NCBI GenBank assembly: GCA_025355325.1
Contig: JANXZX010000209.1
Span: 1 to 64,000, forward strand
Origin: Geobacteraceae bacterium
Lineage (GTDB): Bacteria; Desulfobacterota; Desulfuromonadia; Geobacterales; Pseudopelobacteraceae
Direction: 5' to 3'
Length of the DNA: 64,000 nucleotides
This document shows, piece after piece, positions 30,796 through 40,935 of the stretch; the first letter of the stretch is position 1, and every line of letters starts with the position of its first letter. The translations under genes and the position numbers were made by a program. Under the pieces are notes generated by a model. It made no database searches and was not told the DNA's origin. It worked only from the letters and a program-made list of their open reading frames with translations.

Positions 30796-33537
30796 TCACA
30801 GTTTACCAGCAATTTTTTCCATCTCAAAGGCTTCAATAATATCGCCGATTTTGATGTCATTGTAGTTTTCAAGCCCAATGCCGCATTCATACCCGGTGGC
30901 AACTTCCTTGACATCATCTTTAAAGCGGCGCAGTGACGACATTTTACCCTCGTACACGACAACGTTATCGCGCAGCAGGCGAACCTGGCCATTCCTTACC
31001 ATTTTTCCATCAAGAACGTAGCATCCGGCAACACTGCCTATTTTTGGAACGGTAAATACATCCCTGATTTCAACGCGACCAAGGAATTTCTCCTTGAACG
31101 TAGGGGAAAGAAGTCCTTCCATGGCTTTCTTAACATCCTCAACCGCATCATAAATAATGCTGTAGAGCCGGATATCGACGCCTTCACGCTCTGCATGTCC
31201 TTGGGCTTTGACTTCAGGACGGACATTAAAGCCGATAATGATGGCATTCGAAGCCGCTGCCAGGTTAACGTCGGTTTCGGTAACTGCACCAACGGCGGAA
31301 TGGATAACATTCAAGCGAACCGCATCCGTTGACAATTTGCGCAGAGATTCACTGACAGCCTCGACAGAACCCTGTACATCGCCTTTGACAACGACGTTGA
31401 GATCCTTGACTTCACCGCTTTGTATCCGCTTGTAAAGATCGTCAAGCGACAGCTTGGTATGCTTTGCAAACTCGACTTCACGCTGTTTGATCTGGCGTAA
31501 TGTGGCAATTTCCTTGGCCTGCTTCTCATCCTTCATAGCTACAAAGATATCTCCGGCATCCGGCACTCCGGACAATCCGACCAACTCGACAGGCACGGAG
31601 GGACCTGCTTCCGTGACCTTCTCGCCACGATCATTCTGCATCGCTCTGACACGTCCGGAATGAACGCCAACAACGCAGTAGTCTCCGGTTTTAAGTGTTC
31701 CCTCCTGTACCAGAACAGTAGCAACAGGACCGCGACCCTTGTCAAGCTTGCCTTCGACAATCGTCCCTTTAGCCAGTTTATTCGGATTTGCCGTCAACTC
31801 CATCAAATCAGCTTGCAGCAGAATCATTTCCAGCAACTCATCAAGGTTCAGGCGCTGCTTGGCTGAAACTTCAACCATAGTTACATCGCCACCCCAATCT
31901 GAAGAGACAAGACCCTGATCCGTCAGCTCCTGCTTGACCCGATCCGGTTTTGCACCCGGTTTGTCGATTTTGTTGATAGCAACCAGAATTGGTACGCCGG
32001 CAGCTTTGGAGTGATTGATCGCCTCACGCGTCTGAGGCATAACACCGTCGTCAGCAGCTACCACGAGAACAACGATGTCGGTAACCTTGGCTCCACGAGC
32101 ACGCATGGCGGTAAACGCTTCATGACCCGGAGTATCGAGAAAGGTTATCTTACGACCATTCAATTCGACGTCATAAGCTCCGATATGCTGCGTGATTCCC
32201 CCCGCCTCACCGGCTATGACGTTTGCTTCACGAATGGCATCAAGCAAAGATGTCTTACCATGATCGACATGGCCCATAATCGTTACAACTGGCGATCTCT
32301 TTTCCAGTGTCTCCGGTGCATCAACAGTGGATTCAAGAATCTCGTCAAGATCGACCGCTACGTTTTCAACTTCATAATCATACTCGGACGCCAGAATGAC
32401 CGCAGTATCAAAATCAAGCTGGTGATTGATGGTAACCATCGTCCCCATCTTCATCAGCGATTTTATCAGGTCATTTGCCTTTATACCGAGACGCTTGGCA
32501 AGTTCACCGACAGAAATGCTTTCAGAAATCTTGATAATACGCTTGATAGCCTTCGGAACGGTAATTTCAGTTTTCTTGGTTTCGGAAACACGCTCTTTAC
32601 CACCGCGCTTCTTTGATCCTTTGTAGACCGGATCAAATGCGCGCTCACGTTTTTCGATAATTTCATTCTTACGCGGCTGCTCTTTTTTCTTGGCTGGCGG
32701 AGCACCTTTTTTTGCACCTTTACCGGCGTCTCCGTAGCCTGGTCCATCTTTCTTGACTCCGCGACGATTGTCACCGGCCGGAAGTGCAGCCGGAGCAAGC
32801 TGGACCTGCTTCATCCGTGAGCGATCAAGTTCGGTTGCAGGAGCAGACGGAGTCGTAGAGGCAGGACGTTTCTGGTCATATCCGGGCGAAGGGCGCCGGG
32901 TATCCGCGCCAGTGGCAGGCCTTCTCTGATCAGCCGCAGCGGGAGCGGGTCTTCGTTGCTGTGTTGGATCCTGTGCAGGGCGTTGTGGAGCGGTTCTCGG
33001 TGTAACGGGAGTTTCCGATGTAACGACGCGGGTAGGACGATTGGTAACTCCCGGGATCTCCATCATACCGAGGATTCTGGCCTGATTCGGGCCCGTTTTT
33101 ACCGGTTCAACCGTTTTTTCGGGAGCTGCCGCAACAACTGCTTCAGCCACTTTAGGTTCGACTTCGCTTTTAACGACGGCGGCAACAGGTGATTCAACTG
33201 ATGGAGTCACGCTTGGCGGAGGAGTTACCGATTGTACCTGCACCGGCTGTTGTTGAACCGGTTGTTGAGCCGGCGGCTCTTCAGTGGTAACGACTTTTTC
33301 TGTAGCTTCAACTTCCGGAACTACCTTGGCCCGGCGACGGATAATATTCGACGCCACCCGTACCTCATTGGTACCGGTATCCTTTTGCTGGGGGGCTGTC
33401 AAGCGCGCAACGACACCCTCATCTACTTGCGATGTAGCCGTTTTTGCGTCAACACCAATTTCCTTAAGCCTGGCAATAGCCTCTTTGGGCTCAATGCCCA
33501 ACGTTTTTGCCAAACTACCAACACTAATTTTACCCAT
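30796..33537 (-). CDS. infB: Translation initiation factor IF-2
   Basis: GTPase that places initiator tRNA on the 30S subunit; 913 residues. The N-terminus ([13 protein letters not shown]) is the IF2_N domain, followed by about 250 residues of Pro/Gln/Ala/Arg-rich low-complexity linker, a second IF2_N domain ([25 protein letters not shown]), and the G domain with [14 protein letters not shown] near 424, DTPGHEAF and NKIDK. The C2 domain binding fMet-tRNA ends the protein. The expanded linker is typical of this lineage. Confidence 0.97.
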   Translation of the reverse strand: MGKISVGSLAKTLGIEPKEAIARLKEIGVDAKTATSQVDEGVVARLTAPQQKDTGTNEVRVASNIIRRRAKVVPEVEATEKVVTTEEPPAQQPVQQQPVQVQSVTPPPSVTPSVESPVAAVVKSEVEPKVAEAVVAAAPEKTVEPVKTGPNQARILGMMEIPGVTNRPTRVVTSETPVTPRTAPQRPAQDPTQQRRPAPAAADQRRPATGADTRRPSPGYDQKRPASTTPSAPATELDRSRMKQVQLAPAALPAGDNRRGVKKDGPGYGDAGKGAKKGAPPAKKKEQPRKNEIIEKRERAFDPVYKGSKKRGGKERVSETKKTEITVPKAIKRIIKISESISVGELAKRLGIKANDLIKSLMKMGTMVTINHQLDFDTAVILASEYDYEVENVAVDLDEILESTVDAPETLEKRSPVVTIMGHVDHGKTSLLDAIREANVIAGEAGGITQHIGAYDVELNGRKITFLDTPGHEAFTAMRARGAKVTDIVVLVVAADDGVMPQTREAINHSKAAGVPILVAINKIDKPGAKPDRVKQELTDQGLVSSDWGGDVTMVEVSAKQRLNLDELLEMILLQADLMELTANPNKLAKGTIVEGKLDKGRGPVATVLVQEGTLKTGDYCVVGVHSGRVRAMQNDRGEKVTEAGPSVPVELVGLSGVPDAGDIFVAMKDEKQAKEIATLRQIKQREVEFAKHTKLSLDDLYKRIQSGEVKDLNVVVKGDVQGSVEAVSESLRKLSTDAVRLNVIHSAVGAVTETDVNLAAASNAIIIGFNVRPEVKAQGHAEREGVDIRLYSIIYDAVEDVKKAMEGLLSPTFKEKFLGRVEIRDVFTVPKIGSVAGCYVLDGKMVRNGQVRLLRDNVVVYEGKMSSLRRFKDDVKEVATGYECGIGLENYNDIKIGDIIEAFEMEKIAGKL

Positions 33538-33542
33538 ATCCT

Positions 33543-34145
33543 TTATACCTCCCCCAGGAAGTTTGTGTATCTGTCGATTGCCTTTTCCAGCTGTGCAACA
33601 AAACCGCCTGATGCCACAGCAACAGCACTTCTTGGCGCCTTGCCTAAAATAGCGCCGATATCATCTTTTGTTACGGCAGTTCGATGCGAAACATGATGTG
33701 CTTCTGCTGCATGAACCAACTTTGCGCCAATTGCCGGTGAAACGTCCGTTGCAACAATGACGAGACCAGGCTTTTTCTTGCTCCTGAGCGCATCACTTAC
33801 CATGGCACCGCCGCCGGTAATCAGCCCGGCTTTGTTTGCCAGTCCGATCAGTCCGATAATGCGACCATGCAATTGATGCCGGACATACTCTATAAGTTCT
33901 TCCGCCGGCATGACAACCACATCTTGCCTGAAGGAGCGTTTGAATTGTTTCTGTGCAATTGCAGCGGCAACACAACGCTTATCGATGCAGGTATAAGCGC
34001 CTCTGCCGGGAAGTTTGTTTTCCAGATCCGGTAAAACTTCCAGGTCAGGTGTCTGGACAAAACGGATCAAGAGACTTTTGTCTTTGCTCGTTCGGCACCC
34101 GAGACAACTGCGCTGCGGTGCTTCTGCATTCCCTTTATGGGCCAT
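33543..34145 (-). CDS. YlxR (RnpM)-YlxQ (L7Ae-like) fusion RNA-binding protein
   Basis: Two proteins that are separate genes in Bacillus are joined here. Residues 1-90 are YlxR/DUF448 ([43 protein letters not shown]), a modulator of RNase P in Firmicutes. Residues 95-200 are an L7Ae/YlxQ K-turn-binding fold ([27 protein letters not shown] in pieces, [15 protein letters not shown]). It sits between nusA and infB, as ylxR and ylxQ do elsewhere. Confidence 0.9.
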   Translation of the reverse strand: MAHKGNAEAPQRSCLGCRTSKDKSLLIRFVQTPDLEVLPDLENKLPGRGAYTCIDKRCVAAAIAQKQFKRSFRQDVVVMPAEELIEYVRHQLHGRIIGLIGLANKAGLITGGGAMVSDALRSKKKPGLVIVATDVSPAIGAKLVHAAEAHHVSHRTAVTKDDIGAILGKAPRSAVAVASGGFVAQLEKAIDRYTNFLGEV

Positions 34146-34153
34146 ATTCCCTG

Positions 34154-35314
34154 TTACTCGGTAACTGATTCGTCACCACGGTCTGCGGCAACAACATCCT
34201 GCTGCTCAACGGGCGCTTCATCAGCTTCTTCAATTTCAGTTCCATCAAACGATGAAAATTCCTGCGCCTGAGATTCCGAAACTTTTGATTCGCTCTTGAT
34301 ATCAATGCGGCATCCGGTCAATCGCGCAGCCAGGCTGACATTCTGACCCCGTTTACCAATGGCAAGCGAGAGTTGATCATCAGCTACGATAATTTCAAGA
34401 GCACGTTTTTCCTCATCAACAAATACTTTGGAGACCTGTGCCGGTGAAAGTGCATTGCAGGCAAAACGGGCAATGTCCTCTGACCATGGAATTATATCAA
34501 TTTTTTCACCACGCAGCTCAGATACGACATTCTGAACGCGGGCTCCGCGCATACCAACACAGGCGCCTACGGGATCAACATCACGATCATTCGATGAAAC
34601 AGCTATTTTGGCACGACTGCCGGCATCACGAACAATTGCATTAATTTCGACGATACCTTCGGCGATCTCCGGGACTTCCGCCTCGAACAGTTTGGCCAGC
34701 ATGCTGGGATGAGTCCGGGAAAGCATGATCTGTGGACCCTTCGTTGTCATGCGAATATCGGTAATAATCGCACGGATACGATCACCGGGACGATATACCT
34801 CCCGAGGCATTTGCTCTTTGGCAGGTAAAACAGCCTCTGCGCGACCCAGGTCAATTAGCAGTTCGCCCTTTTCAAAACGACGCACCATTCCGGTTATAAC
34901 TTCCCAGATACGATCACTGTATTCGTTATAGATAGTTTCGCGCTCCGCATCACGCACTTTCTGGATAATTACCTGCTTGGCGGTCTGGGCAGCAATACGA
35001 CTGAATCCGCTGGCATCCAGTTTTTCGCCCAGTGAATCTCCGATTTCTGCTTCAGGATCTATCTCGTGGGCTTCTTCCAGGCTGATTTCCTTGTATGAAT
35101 CCTCGACCTCTTCGACCACGGTGACAAACTCAAAAAGCTCGACCTCTCCACTCTCATGATTGTAATGAGCCTCAAGTTCACGAGTATTGCGGTACTTTTT
35201 ATTAGCTGCCGTTAAAACCGCTTGTTCCATTGCTTCCAGAACGACCAGACGGTCGATGCCCTTCTCTTTTACAAGTTGGTCAATAGCATGCTTGAGATTA
35301 ATGACTGTATCCAC
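34154..35314 (-). CDS. nusA: Transcription termination/antitermination factor NusA
   Basis: 386 residues: N-terminal RNAP-binding domain (about 1-130), S1 domain ([25 protein letters not shown]), and KH1/KH2 ([48 protein letters not shown]). The C-terminus is a short acidic tail ([16 protein letters not shown]) without the AR repeats found in gamma-proteobacteria. Confidence 0.96.
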   Translation of the reverse strand: MDTVINLKHAIDQLVKEKGIDRLVVLEAMEQAVLTAANKKYRNTRELEAHYNHESGEVELFEFVTVVEEVEDSYKEISLEEAHEIDPEAEIGDSLGEKLDASGFSRIAAQTAKQVIIQKVRDAERETIYNEYSDRIWEVITGMVRRFEKGELLIDLGRAEAVLPAKEQMPREVYRPGDRIRAIITDIRMTTKGPQIMLSRTHPSMLAKLFEAEVPEIAEGIVEINAIVRDAGSRAKIAVSSNDRDVDPVGACVGMRGARVQNVVSELRGEKIDIIPWSEDIARFACNALSPAQVSKVFVDEEKRALEIIVADDQLSLAIGKRGQNVSLAARLTGCRIDIKSESKVSESQAQEFSSFDGTEIEEADEAPVEQQDVVAADRGDESVTE

Positions 35315-35352
35315 GATTGCTTCTCCTTGCTGGCATATATGGGTATTTCAGA

Positions 35353-35838
35353 TCAGAGTACGAATTCAAGGTTTGCCTTGGCAATCCGCTCCAACGGAAT
35401 GGAAGCGGTTTGCCCCTCAGTGAGAGTCATTTTGACGACACCGTCGCTGAGTCCTTCAAGCTTCCCGAGAAAGGTCTTGCGTTTGTTTCCGCTATCATCG
35501 AGAAAAGGTTGATAGGTGCGAACTTTAATAAGGCGACCGGCAAATCGGTCATAATCAGCCTGTTTTTTCAGCGGACGATCAAGTCCCGGTGACGAAACTT
35601 CCAGCGTATAGTTGCAGGCAATGACTTCTTCAACATCAAGGATCAGTGACAATTCCCGGCTAAGTCCGGCGCAATCGTCAAGCATTACGCCACCCTCCTT
35701 GTCGATAAATAGACGAAGGACAGCATCGGGACCGACTCTTCCGAATTCAATATCAACCAGTTCAAGTCCCATGGACTCAAGAATAGGCTGAGCAATTTTA
35801 CTGACTGTAGTGCAGGTATCTTCTTTTTGAGCGGCCAT
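35353..35838 (-). CDS. rimP: Ribosome maturation factor RimP
   Basis: 161-residue 30S assembly factor, first gene of the operon. Conserved segments: ELVDIEFGRVGPDAVLRLFIDKEGGVMLDDC and VSSPGLDRPLKKQADYDRFAGRLI in pieces. ATG 35838 is chosen as it matches the family start; a longer frame to 35883 would be read through the terminator hairpin at 35855-35885. Confidence 0.92.
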   Translation of the reverse strand: MAAQKEDTCTTVSKIAQPILESMGLELVDIEFGRVGPDAVLRLFIDKEGGVMLDDCAGLSRELSLILDVEEVIACNYTLEVSSPGLDRPLKKQADYDRFAGRLIKVRTYQPFLDDSGNKRKTFLGKLEGLSDGVVKMTLTEGQTASIPLERIAKANLEFVL

Positions 35839-35854
35839 AACGTTACCCGATTGG

Positions 35855-35885
35855 ACAAAAAAAAGTGAGCCTTGCGAGCTCACTT
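35855..35885 (-). terminator. Terminator hairpin just upstream of rimP
   Basis: On the minus strand AAGTGAGC (35878-35885), a seven-base loop, GCTCACTT (35863-35870) and a run of T's form a textbook terminator ending 17 bases before the rimP start. A second dyad ACTGAGT...ACTCAGT lies at about 35887-35918. It may end gspE transcription or act as an attenuator of the rimP-nusA operon. Confidence 0.85.
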
Positions 35886-35960
35886 ACTGAGTGAACATAA
35901 ATTGTCTTTACTCAGTACCATGCTAACACAAGGATTGCAAGTATATTTTATCCCGAAAAC

Positions 35961-37901
35961 TCATTTAATACAGACTCTGCGCACTTCGTGAATATCGGTA
36001 TACCCCCGCAGCACCTTGAGAATACCATCCTGTTTGAGAGTGCACATACCATCAAGGGCTGCCTGTTCCCGAACGTGATCCGTATCTGCCCGCCGCTTAA
36101 TAAGACCCTTCAGAGCATCAGTACATTCAAGCACCTCATGAATACCGAGACGACCTCGATAACCGGTGTGGCCGCACTTATCACAGCCAACCGCCTTAAA
36201 CATGGTTACATCCTTAATGTCCAGTCCAATATTGGCAAATTCATCTCTACCGTATTCATTCACATAGTCATCAAATTCCGCTTCGGTCAAATCAATAGAA
36301 ACCTTACAATCTTTGCAAAGTCTCCGGGCGAGACGCTGCGCCAGTATACAGACCAGTGAATCGGAAAAACTGTACGGATCAAGCCCCATTTCCAAGAGCC
36401 TTGTCACTGTTTCCGGTGCCGAATTCGTATGCAGTGTCGAAAAAACCAGATGTCCGGTCAATGACGCTTCAACTGCCGTACTCGCAGTTTCTTCGTCGCG
36501 CATTTCGCCGACCATAATAACATCGGGATCAAGACGAAGAAATGAGCGGAGCGCCGCCGCGAAAGTGAAGCCGATGCGAGGGTTTACCTGCACTTGGCGA
36601 AGACCGGACTGAGTAATCTCTACCGGATCTTCTGCGGTCCATATTTTTCGATTTGTCTGATTTATCTGGGCAAGTCCGGAGTGAAGCGTTGTTGTTTTAC
36701 CTGAACCGGTAGGACCAACCACAAGAACCAGTCCGTGTGGTCGCGCAATTGATTCTTTGAAAACTCTCAAATTTCGTTCCGTCAAACCAAGGTCGGTAAA
36801 TTTAATCGGGTCACCGGTAGCGAGAACACGAATAACGACATCCTCAAGACCGCCAACCGTCGGCATAGTTGCAATACGCAGCTCAATATCAAGCGGACCG
36901 AATTTTTTAAACTCTATTTTTCCGTCCTGCGGCCTTCTACGCTCGGCAATATCGAGATCACCCATTATTTTGATTCGGGAAGGAAGAGCAAATTTATATT
37001 TATACGGAATGCGTTGATACACAGAACATTGGCCGTCTATCCTGGTACGCACAATGACATCGTTTTTTCCCGGATACGGCTCGATGTGGATATCGGAAGC
37101 GTTATTCATATAGGCATCATAAATGATTTTGTTGACCAATTTGACGATAACACTGTCTTTTTCGGTAACTTTCTTGGTTTCTTCCTCGATTTCCGGCTCA
37201 TCTCCGGAATTCGTTTTGCTTAAAAGATCAACGATACTATCCGGAACAAGATCGAGATTGACCTCATCGTTGGCGGTTGTGGTGCTCGCCGTGGTAACAT
37301 TGTACAGCCGTTTGAGGGCCTTGGCGATGTTCGTTTCCGAGGAAATTACCGAGATGATTTTAAATGGAAAGCTGTCTTCCAGTTCGCGAAATTCATGCGA
37401 CTTGAGCGGTTGCGCCATTGCCAGGGTAAGTGTATTGCCTACTTTAGAAATAGGCGCAATACGCTGCTTTTGGGCATATACCGCACTTATGTAACGGGAG
37501 AGCGTTTGATCAAGGGTTTTAGCGTCAATATCAACGTACGGCATGTCAAACTGACTGGCAACAGCTTTTGACAATTCTTCTTCGTTGAGATAGTTCAGCT
37601 TTATCAACGACTTTTCAAAGGTAATATTATTCTGCTTTGCTACCTCATTTGCATGGGTAACTTTCTGCTGATCCACTACCCCGCTCGACAGAAGAATATC
37701 AGTCAGTTTTCGACGTTTACCCTTCTGATCAAGCACAAAACCGAGATCCCGTTCCTTTATATATCCGAGCCTGCACAGAAGCTGCCCAAGCGGCTGGTCC
37801 GGAAAGACCTTCTGCATGTCAAGCGCTTCAAGCAGGTCATCCTGCGTAATCAGTTTTTGTTCTACAAGCAGCTCACCAACTTTTTTTACATCCATATCCA
37901 A
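35961..37901 (-). CDS. GspE/PilB-type assembly ATPase with MshEN-like N-terminus
   Basis: 646-residue hexameric ATPase for pilus or type II secretion assembly. Residues 5-55 carry tandem motifs KVGELLVEQKLITQDDLLEAL and PLGQLLCRLGYIKERDLGFVL, close to the MshEN c-di-GMP motif RLGxxLVxxGLIxxxxLxxxLxxQ, followed by a further T2SSE_N domain. The catalytic half has Walker A GPTGSGKTTTLHSG near 398, Asp box AEDPVE, Walker B RLDPDVIMVGEMRD, STLHTNSA, and the zinc tetracysteine CKDCK...CDKCGHTGYRGRLGIHEVLE. The start is either TTG 37901 (GGGAG at correct spacing) or ATG 37895. PilB and GspE cannot be told apart without the neighbouring assembly genes, which are absent. Confidence 0.85.
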   Translation of the reverse strand: MDMDVKKVGELLVEQKLITQDDLLEALDMQKVFPDQPLGQLLCRLGYIKERDLGFVLDQKGKRRKLTDILLSSGVVDQQKVTHANEVAKQNNITFEKSLIKLNYLNEEELSKAVASQFDMPYVDIDAKTLDQTLSRYISAVYAQKQRIAPISKVGNTLTLAMAQPLKSHEFRELEDSFPFKIISVISSETNIAKALKRLYNVTTASTTTANDEVNLDLVPDSIVDLLSKTNSGDEPEIEEETKKVTEKDSVIVKLVNKIIYDAYMNNASDIHIEPYPGKNDVIVRTRIDGQCSVYQRIPYKYKFALPSRIKIMGDLDIAERRRPQDGKIEFKKFGPLDIELRIATMPTVGGLEDVVIRVLATGDPIKFTDLGLTERNLRVFKESIARPHGLVLVVGPTGSGKTTTLHSGLAQINQTNRKIWTAEDPVEITQSGLRQVQVNPRIGFTFAAALRSFLRLDPDVIMVGEMRDEETASTAVEASLTGHLVFSTLHTNSAPETVTRLLEMGLDPYSFSDSLVCILAQRLARRLCKDCKVSIDLTEAEFDDYVNEYGRDEFANIGLDIKDVTMFKAVGCDKCGHTGYRGRLGIHEVLECTDALKGLIKRRADTDHVREQAALDGMCTLKQDGILKVLRGYTDIHEVRRVCIK

Positions 37902-38100
37902 ACATTCTCCCTGAAGAAAAAAACGAGCACTCTCGTGAGGTTCGGTGTTATAGCACAGAAATTAATGAAAATAAAATGGTTTCGCCGACGATGAATTGCG
38001 GCCCTGCTTGAAAAAGAGATATTTCATGATACGAAGCAGTTACCTCAAAATAGTTGATCAGAAGTGTACGACAAAAATGTTGGTGTTCTCAAAACAACCT

Positions 38101-38121
38101 CCCCTCCCCTTGCGGGAGGGG
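38101..38121 (-). terminator. GC-rich hairpin downstream of sucA
   Basis: CCCCTCCC (38101-38108) and GGGAGGGG (38114-38121) form a strong eight-pair stem with a five-base loop in the 284-base gap between sucA and the gspE-like gene. The T-tract is poor, so its terminator role is only probable. Nothing else convincing is seen in the gap except a short ACGAG/CTCGT hairpin near 37922-37936. Confidence 0.45.
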
Positions 38122-38185
38122 GAATATAAAAACATCAGAGTGGTGACTTCCAACAAATTAGTCGCAGACCCACGGTTCAGTGAAA

Positions 38186-40897
38186 TCACAAATCAGAACA
38201 GGACGTACTGAAGGCACTATTCATAATCTCGGCCTGTTGTTCAGCATGAGCATGATGCCCCCCTACGGCCGGACAGGAATCGGCAGGACGGCCAATATAC
38301 CGGACAGGAATTGACAGAGCTCTGAACTGCTGTTCAATATGCCGCCAGGCACCCATGTTTTCCGGTTCTTCCTGCACCCAACTAAAGCAGCAATCAGACG
38401 CGCACTGATCGACAAAACTCCGGACGGCACTGCAATCCAGCGGATACAGCTGTTCAACTCTGACAATTACGGTATCATGTTTTTCCCGCCGAACCCGCTC
38501 TTCTTCCAGTTCGAAATAAATTTTCCCGGAGCAAAACAAAACCTGTCGAGCATAAGAAAAATCTTCTGTGCCTATGATACAGGCTTGGAAAGTTCCCGTA
38601 CAGCATTCAGCGACAGTCGAACTGCACACAGGATTTCGCAGCAGGCTCTTTGGTGTAAATACAACCAGAGGCTTTCGAAATGACTGCAACATCTGGCGCC
38701 TGAGCAGATGAAACATCTGTGCCGGAGTTGACGGACTGGCCACAATCATGTTCTCCGCGGCGCACAACTGCAGGTAGCGCTCAATGCGGGCGCTGGAGTG
38801 TTCGGCCCCCTGCCCTTCATACCCATGAGGAAGCAGCATCACCAGGCCGCTGGCACGATGCCACTTGGTTTCTCCACTGACAATAAACTGATCAATAATC
38901 ACCTGTGCCCCATTGGCAAAATCTCCAAACTGGGCTTCCCACAGTGTGAGGCAATGGGGCGTTTCCAGCGAATATCCATACTCAAAACCAAGTACTCCAA
39001 ACTCGGAAAGCGAACTGTTCCACGCCTGAAAGAGTGCACCATCCCGGGCTGCCGATTCCAATGGGGCATAGGTGTGCTCGTCCGTGCTATCTATCACTAC
39101 GCAGTGACGATGATTAAACGTGCCGCGCCGCGAGTCCTGACCGGAGATGCGAACGGAATACCCCTGATCAAGCAGCGTCGCATACGCAAGCGTTTCGGCA
39201 TTTCCCCAATCGATGCCGCTCCCTGTGAGAACAGCCTCCAGACGTTTCTGAAGAAGGGTGGCAATTTTGGGGTGAAGCGTAAGCCCCGAAGGAAGTGCCG
39301 CCAGGTTCCGGGCAATGGCTTCCAGCTTCACGATTGAAACGGTTGTATCGACAGGATAGGCACTGTAGGAAGTACTGATGGAACGCCATTTATCGGAAAA
39401 TCCGACCGGCATATCTACGGGAGGTTTATCAAAGGATGCGGTCAATGCATCGTTGACTTTCTTTTCAATCAATTCCAGCGTTTCCGGAGCAACGCCGGAC
39501 TCTTCAGCCAGGATCTGCGCATACATGCGGTTAACCGGCGGTCTGTTGGCAATCTGCTGATACATCAACGGCTGGGTGAACGCCGGTTCATCGCCCTCGT
39601 TGTGGCCATGACGACGGTAACAGATCAATTCAATCACAACATCGCGATGATACGTCCGGCGATATTCCATGGCAAGGTTTACGACATGCAGCGCCGCCTC
39701 CGGGGATTCTCCCTGTACATGGAAAATCGGACAGGAGAGCATCTTGGCAACATCCGTTGAATAGCAGGTGGAACGGGAATCTTTGGGAAGGGTCGTAAAG
39801 CCGATCTGATTGTTCAGCACAATATGAATCGTCCCGCCGGTTCCATAGCCGGTCAGCCGGGACATATTCAGAACCTCCATGACGCTCCCCTGCCCCGCAA
39901 ATGCCGCATCTCCATGAATCAGAACCGGCAGCACCCTTCCGGCCCCTTCTGCTCCATAGCTATCCTGCCGGGCGCGGCATTTACCCTCAACAACGGCATT
40001 CACCGCTTCAAGGTGGCTTGGGTTTGCGGCAAGCGTTACGTGTACCTGGTGACCGTCAAGATCAATTCTGCACGTATGGCCTTTGTGATACTTTACATCG
40101 CCGTCGCCGATAAAACCTGCCGAGATATTTTCCCGAAACTCCCCAAAGAGAGCCTCATACGGTTTGCGCAATATGTGTGTCAAAACGTTCAGACGGCCGC
40201 GATGAGACATCCCCAAAATGACATCGCTGACTCCCGCCTCAGGGCAACCGCGAACGATCCGATCAAGAACAGGAATCAGAATCTCGCCCCCTTCAAGAGA
40301 AAAACGTTTTTGCCCGACAAACCGGCGATGCAAAAACTGCTCAAACAGAGCGGCTTGATGGAGTTTTTCCAGGATATGCAGTTTTTCAATCAGAGAAAAT
40401 ACGGGACGATTTCGAGTCAATTCCATACGGTCTATCAGCCACTGCCTCTCATCAGGTTCCTCAATATGCATGAATTCAACGCCGGTTTCCCGACAATAGG
40501 TTTCACGCATGGTATCCAGCACCTCACGCAATGACGCATGCGGCTTCAGAAACCGGCGACAGGCAAAAATTGTATCAAGATCGGCATCATCAAGCCCGAA
40601 GGCTGAGAGATCAAGCAGAGGGTGAGACAACTGACAGGGTGAAAGCGGGTCGGTACATGCCAGGAGATGACCGAGAGAACGGTAGCGATAGATAAGGGAC
40701 TGAACACCCGACAGCTTCAGCGCGGCACGCTCGTCGTACCGGCTATCATCGGTGTCGGGCGTACGCTCCGAACCGAGCTCAAATCCTGAAAAGAAGAGCC
40801 GCCACTCTTCCGGAACCGAATCGGCTGAACGCTGCCAATCGCGATAGAGTTCATCAAGATATTCACCCGACAATGCGGCCAGAAAAGCTTTATTCAT
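38186..40897 (-). CDS. sucA: 2-oxoglutarate dehydrogenase E1 component
   Basis: Thiamine diphosphate enzyme of 903 residues that decarboxylates 2-oxoglutarate. Visible: the short N-terminal helix typical of OdhA (FLAALSGEYLDELYRDW), GVEFMHIEEP, ILGMSHRGRLNVL, IHGDAAFAGQGSVMEVLNMS, NNQIGFTT, the ThDP motif region GESPEAALHV to YRRHGHNEGDEPAFTQPLMY, and the C-terminal transketolase part ending LYPLD...VQEEPENMGAWRHIE. E2 and E3 genes are not adjacent: the downstream neighbour is a secretion ATPase and the upstream neighbour is YihY. Geobacters commonly also have a ferredoxin-dependent oxidoreductase for this step. Confidence 0.93.
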   Translation of the reverse strand: MNKAFLAALSGEYLDELYRDWQRSADSVPEEWRLFFSGFELGSERTPDTDDSRYDERAALKLSGVQSLIYRYRSLGHLLACTDPLSPCQLSHPLLDLSAFGLDDADLDTIFACRRFLKPHASLREVLDTMRETYCRETGVEFMHIEEPDERQWLIDRMELTRNRPVFSLIEKLHILEKLHQAALFEQFLHRRFVGQKRFSLEGGEILIPVLDRIVRGCPEAGVSDVILGMSHRGRLNVLTHILRKPYEALFGEFRENISAGFIGDGDVKYHKGHTCRIDLDGHQVHVTLAANPSHLEAVNAVVEGKCRARQDSYGAEGAGRVLPVLIHGDAAFAGQGSVMEVLNMSRLTGYGTGGTIHIVLNNQIGFTTLPKDSRSTCYSTDVAKMLSCPIFHVQGESPEAALHVVNLAMEYRRTYHRDVVIELICYRRHGHNEGDEPAFTQPLMYQQIANRPPVNRMYAQILAEESGVAPETLELIEKKVNDALTASFDKPPVDMPVGFSDKWRSISTSYSAYPVDTTVSIVKLEAIARNLAALPSGLTLHPKIATLLQKRLEAVLTGSGIDWGNAETLAYATLLDQGYSVRISGQDSRRGTFNHRHCVVIDSTDEHTYAPLESAARDGALFQAWNSSLSEFGVLGFEYGYSLETPHCLTLWEAQFGDFANGAQVIIDQFIVSGETKWHRASGLVMLLPHGYEGQGAEHSSARIERYLQLCAAENMIVASPSTPAQMFHLLRRQMLQSFRKPLVVFTPKSLLRNPVCSSTVAECCTGTFQACIIGTEDFSYARQVLFCSGKIYFELEEERVRREKHDTVIVRVEQLYPLDCSAVRSFVDQCASDCCFSWVQEEPENMGAWRHIEQQFRALSIPVRYIGRPADSCPAVGGHHAHAEQQAEIMNSAFSTSCSDL

Positions 40898-40935
40898 TAC
40901 TCCATCTCCGTTATCACAAAAAACCGGTGTTCAAG

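Noticed and set aside
32011-32616. A 201-codon open frame antisense to infB
   Set aside because: Shadow of the G-domain region; no ribosome site and no domain.
39824-40534. A 236-codon open frame antisense to sucA
   Set aside because: It lies entirely within the conserved E1 coding region and has no similarity or ribosome site.
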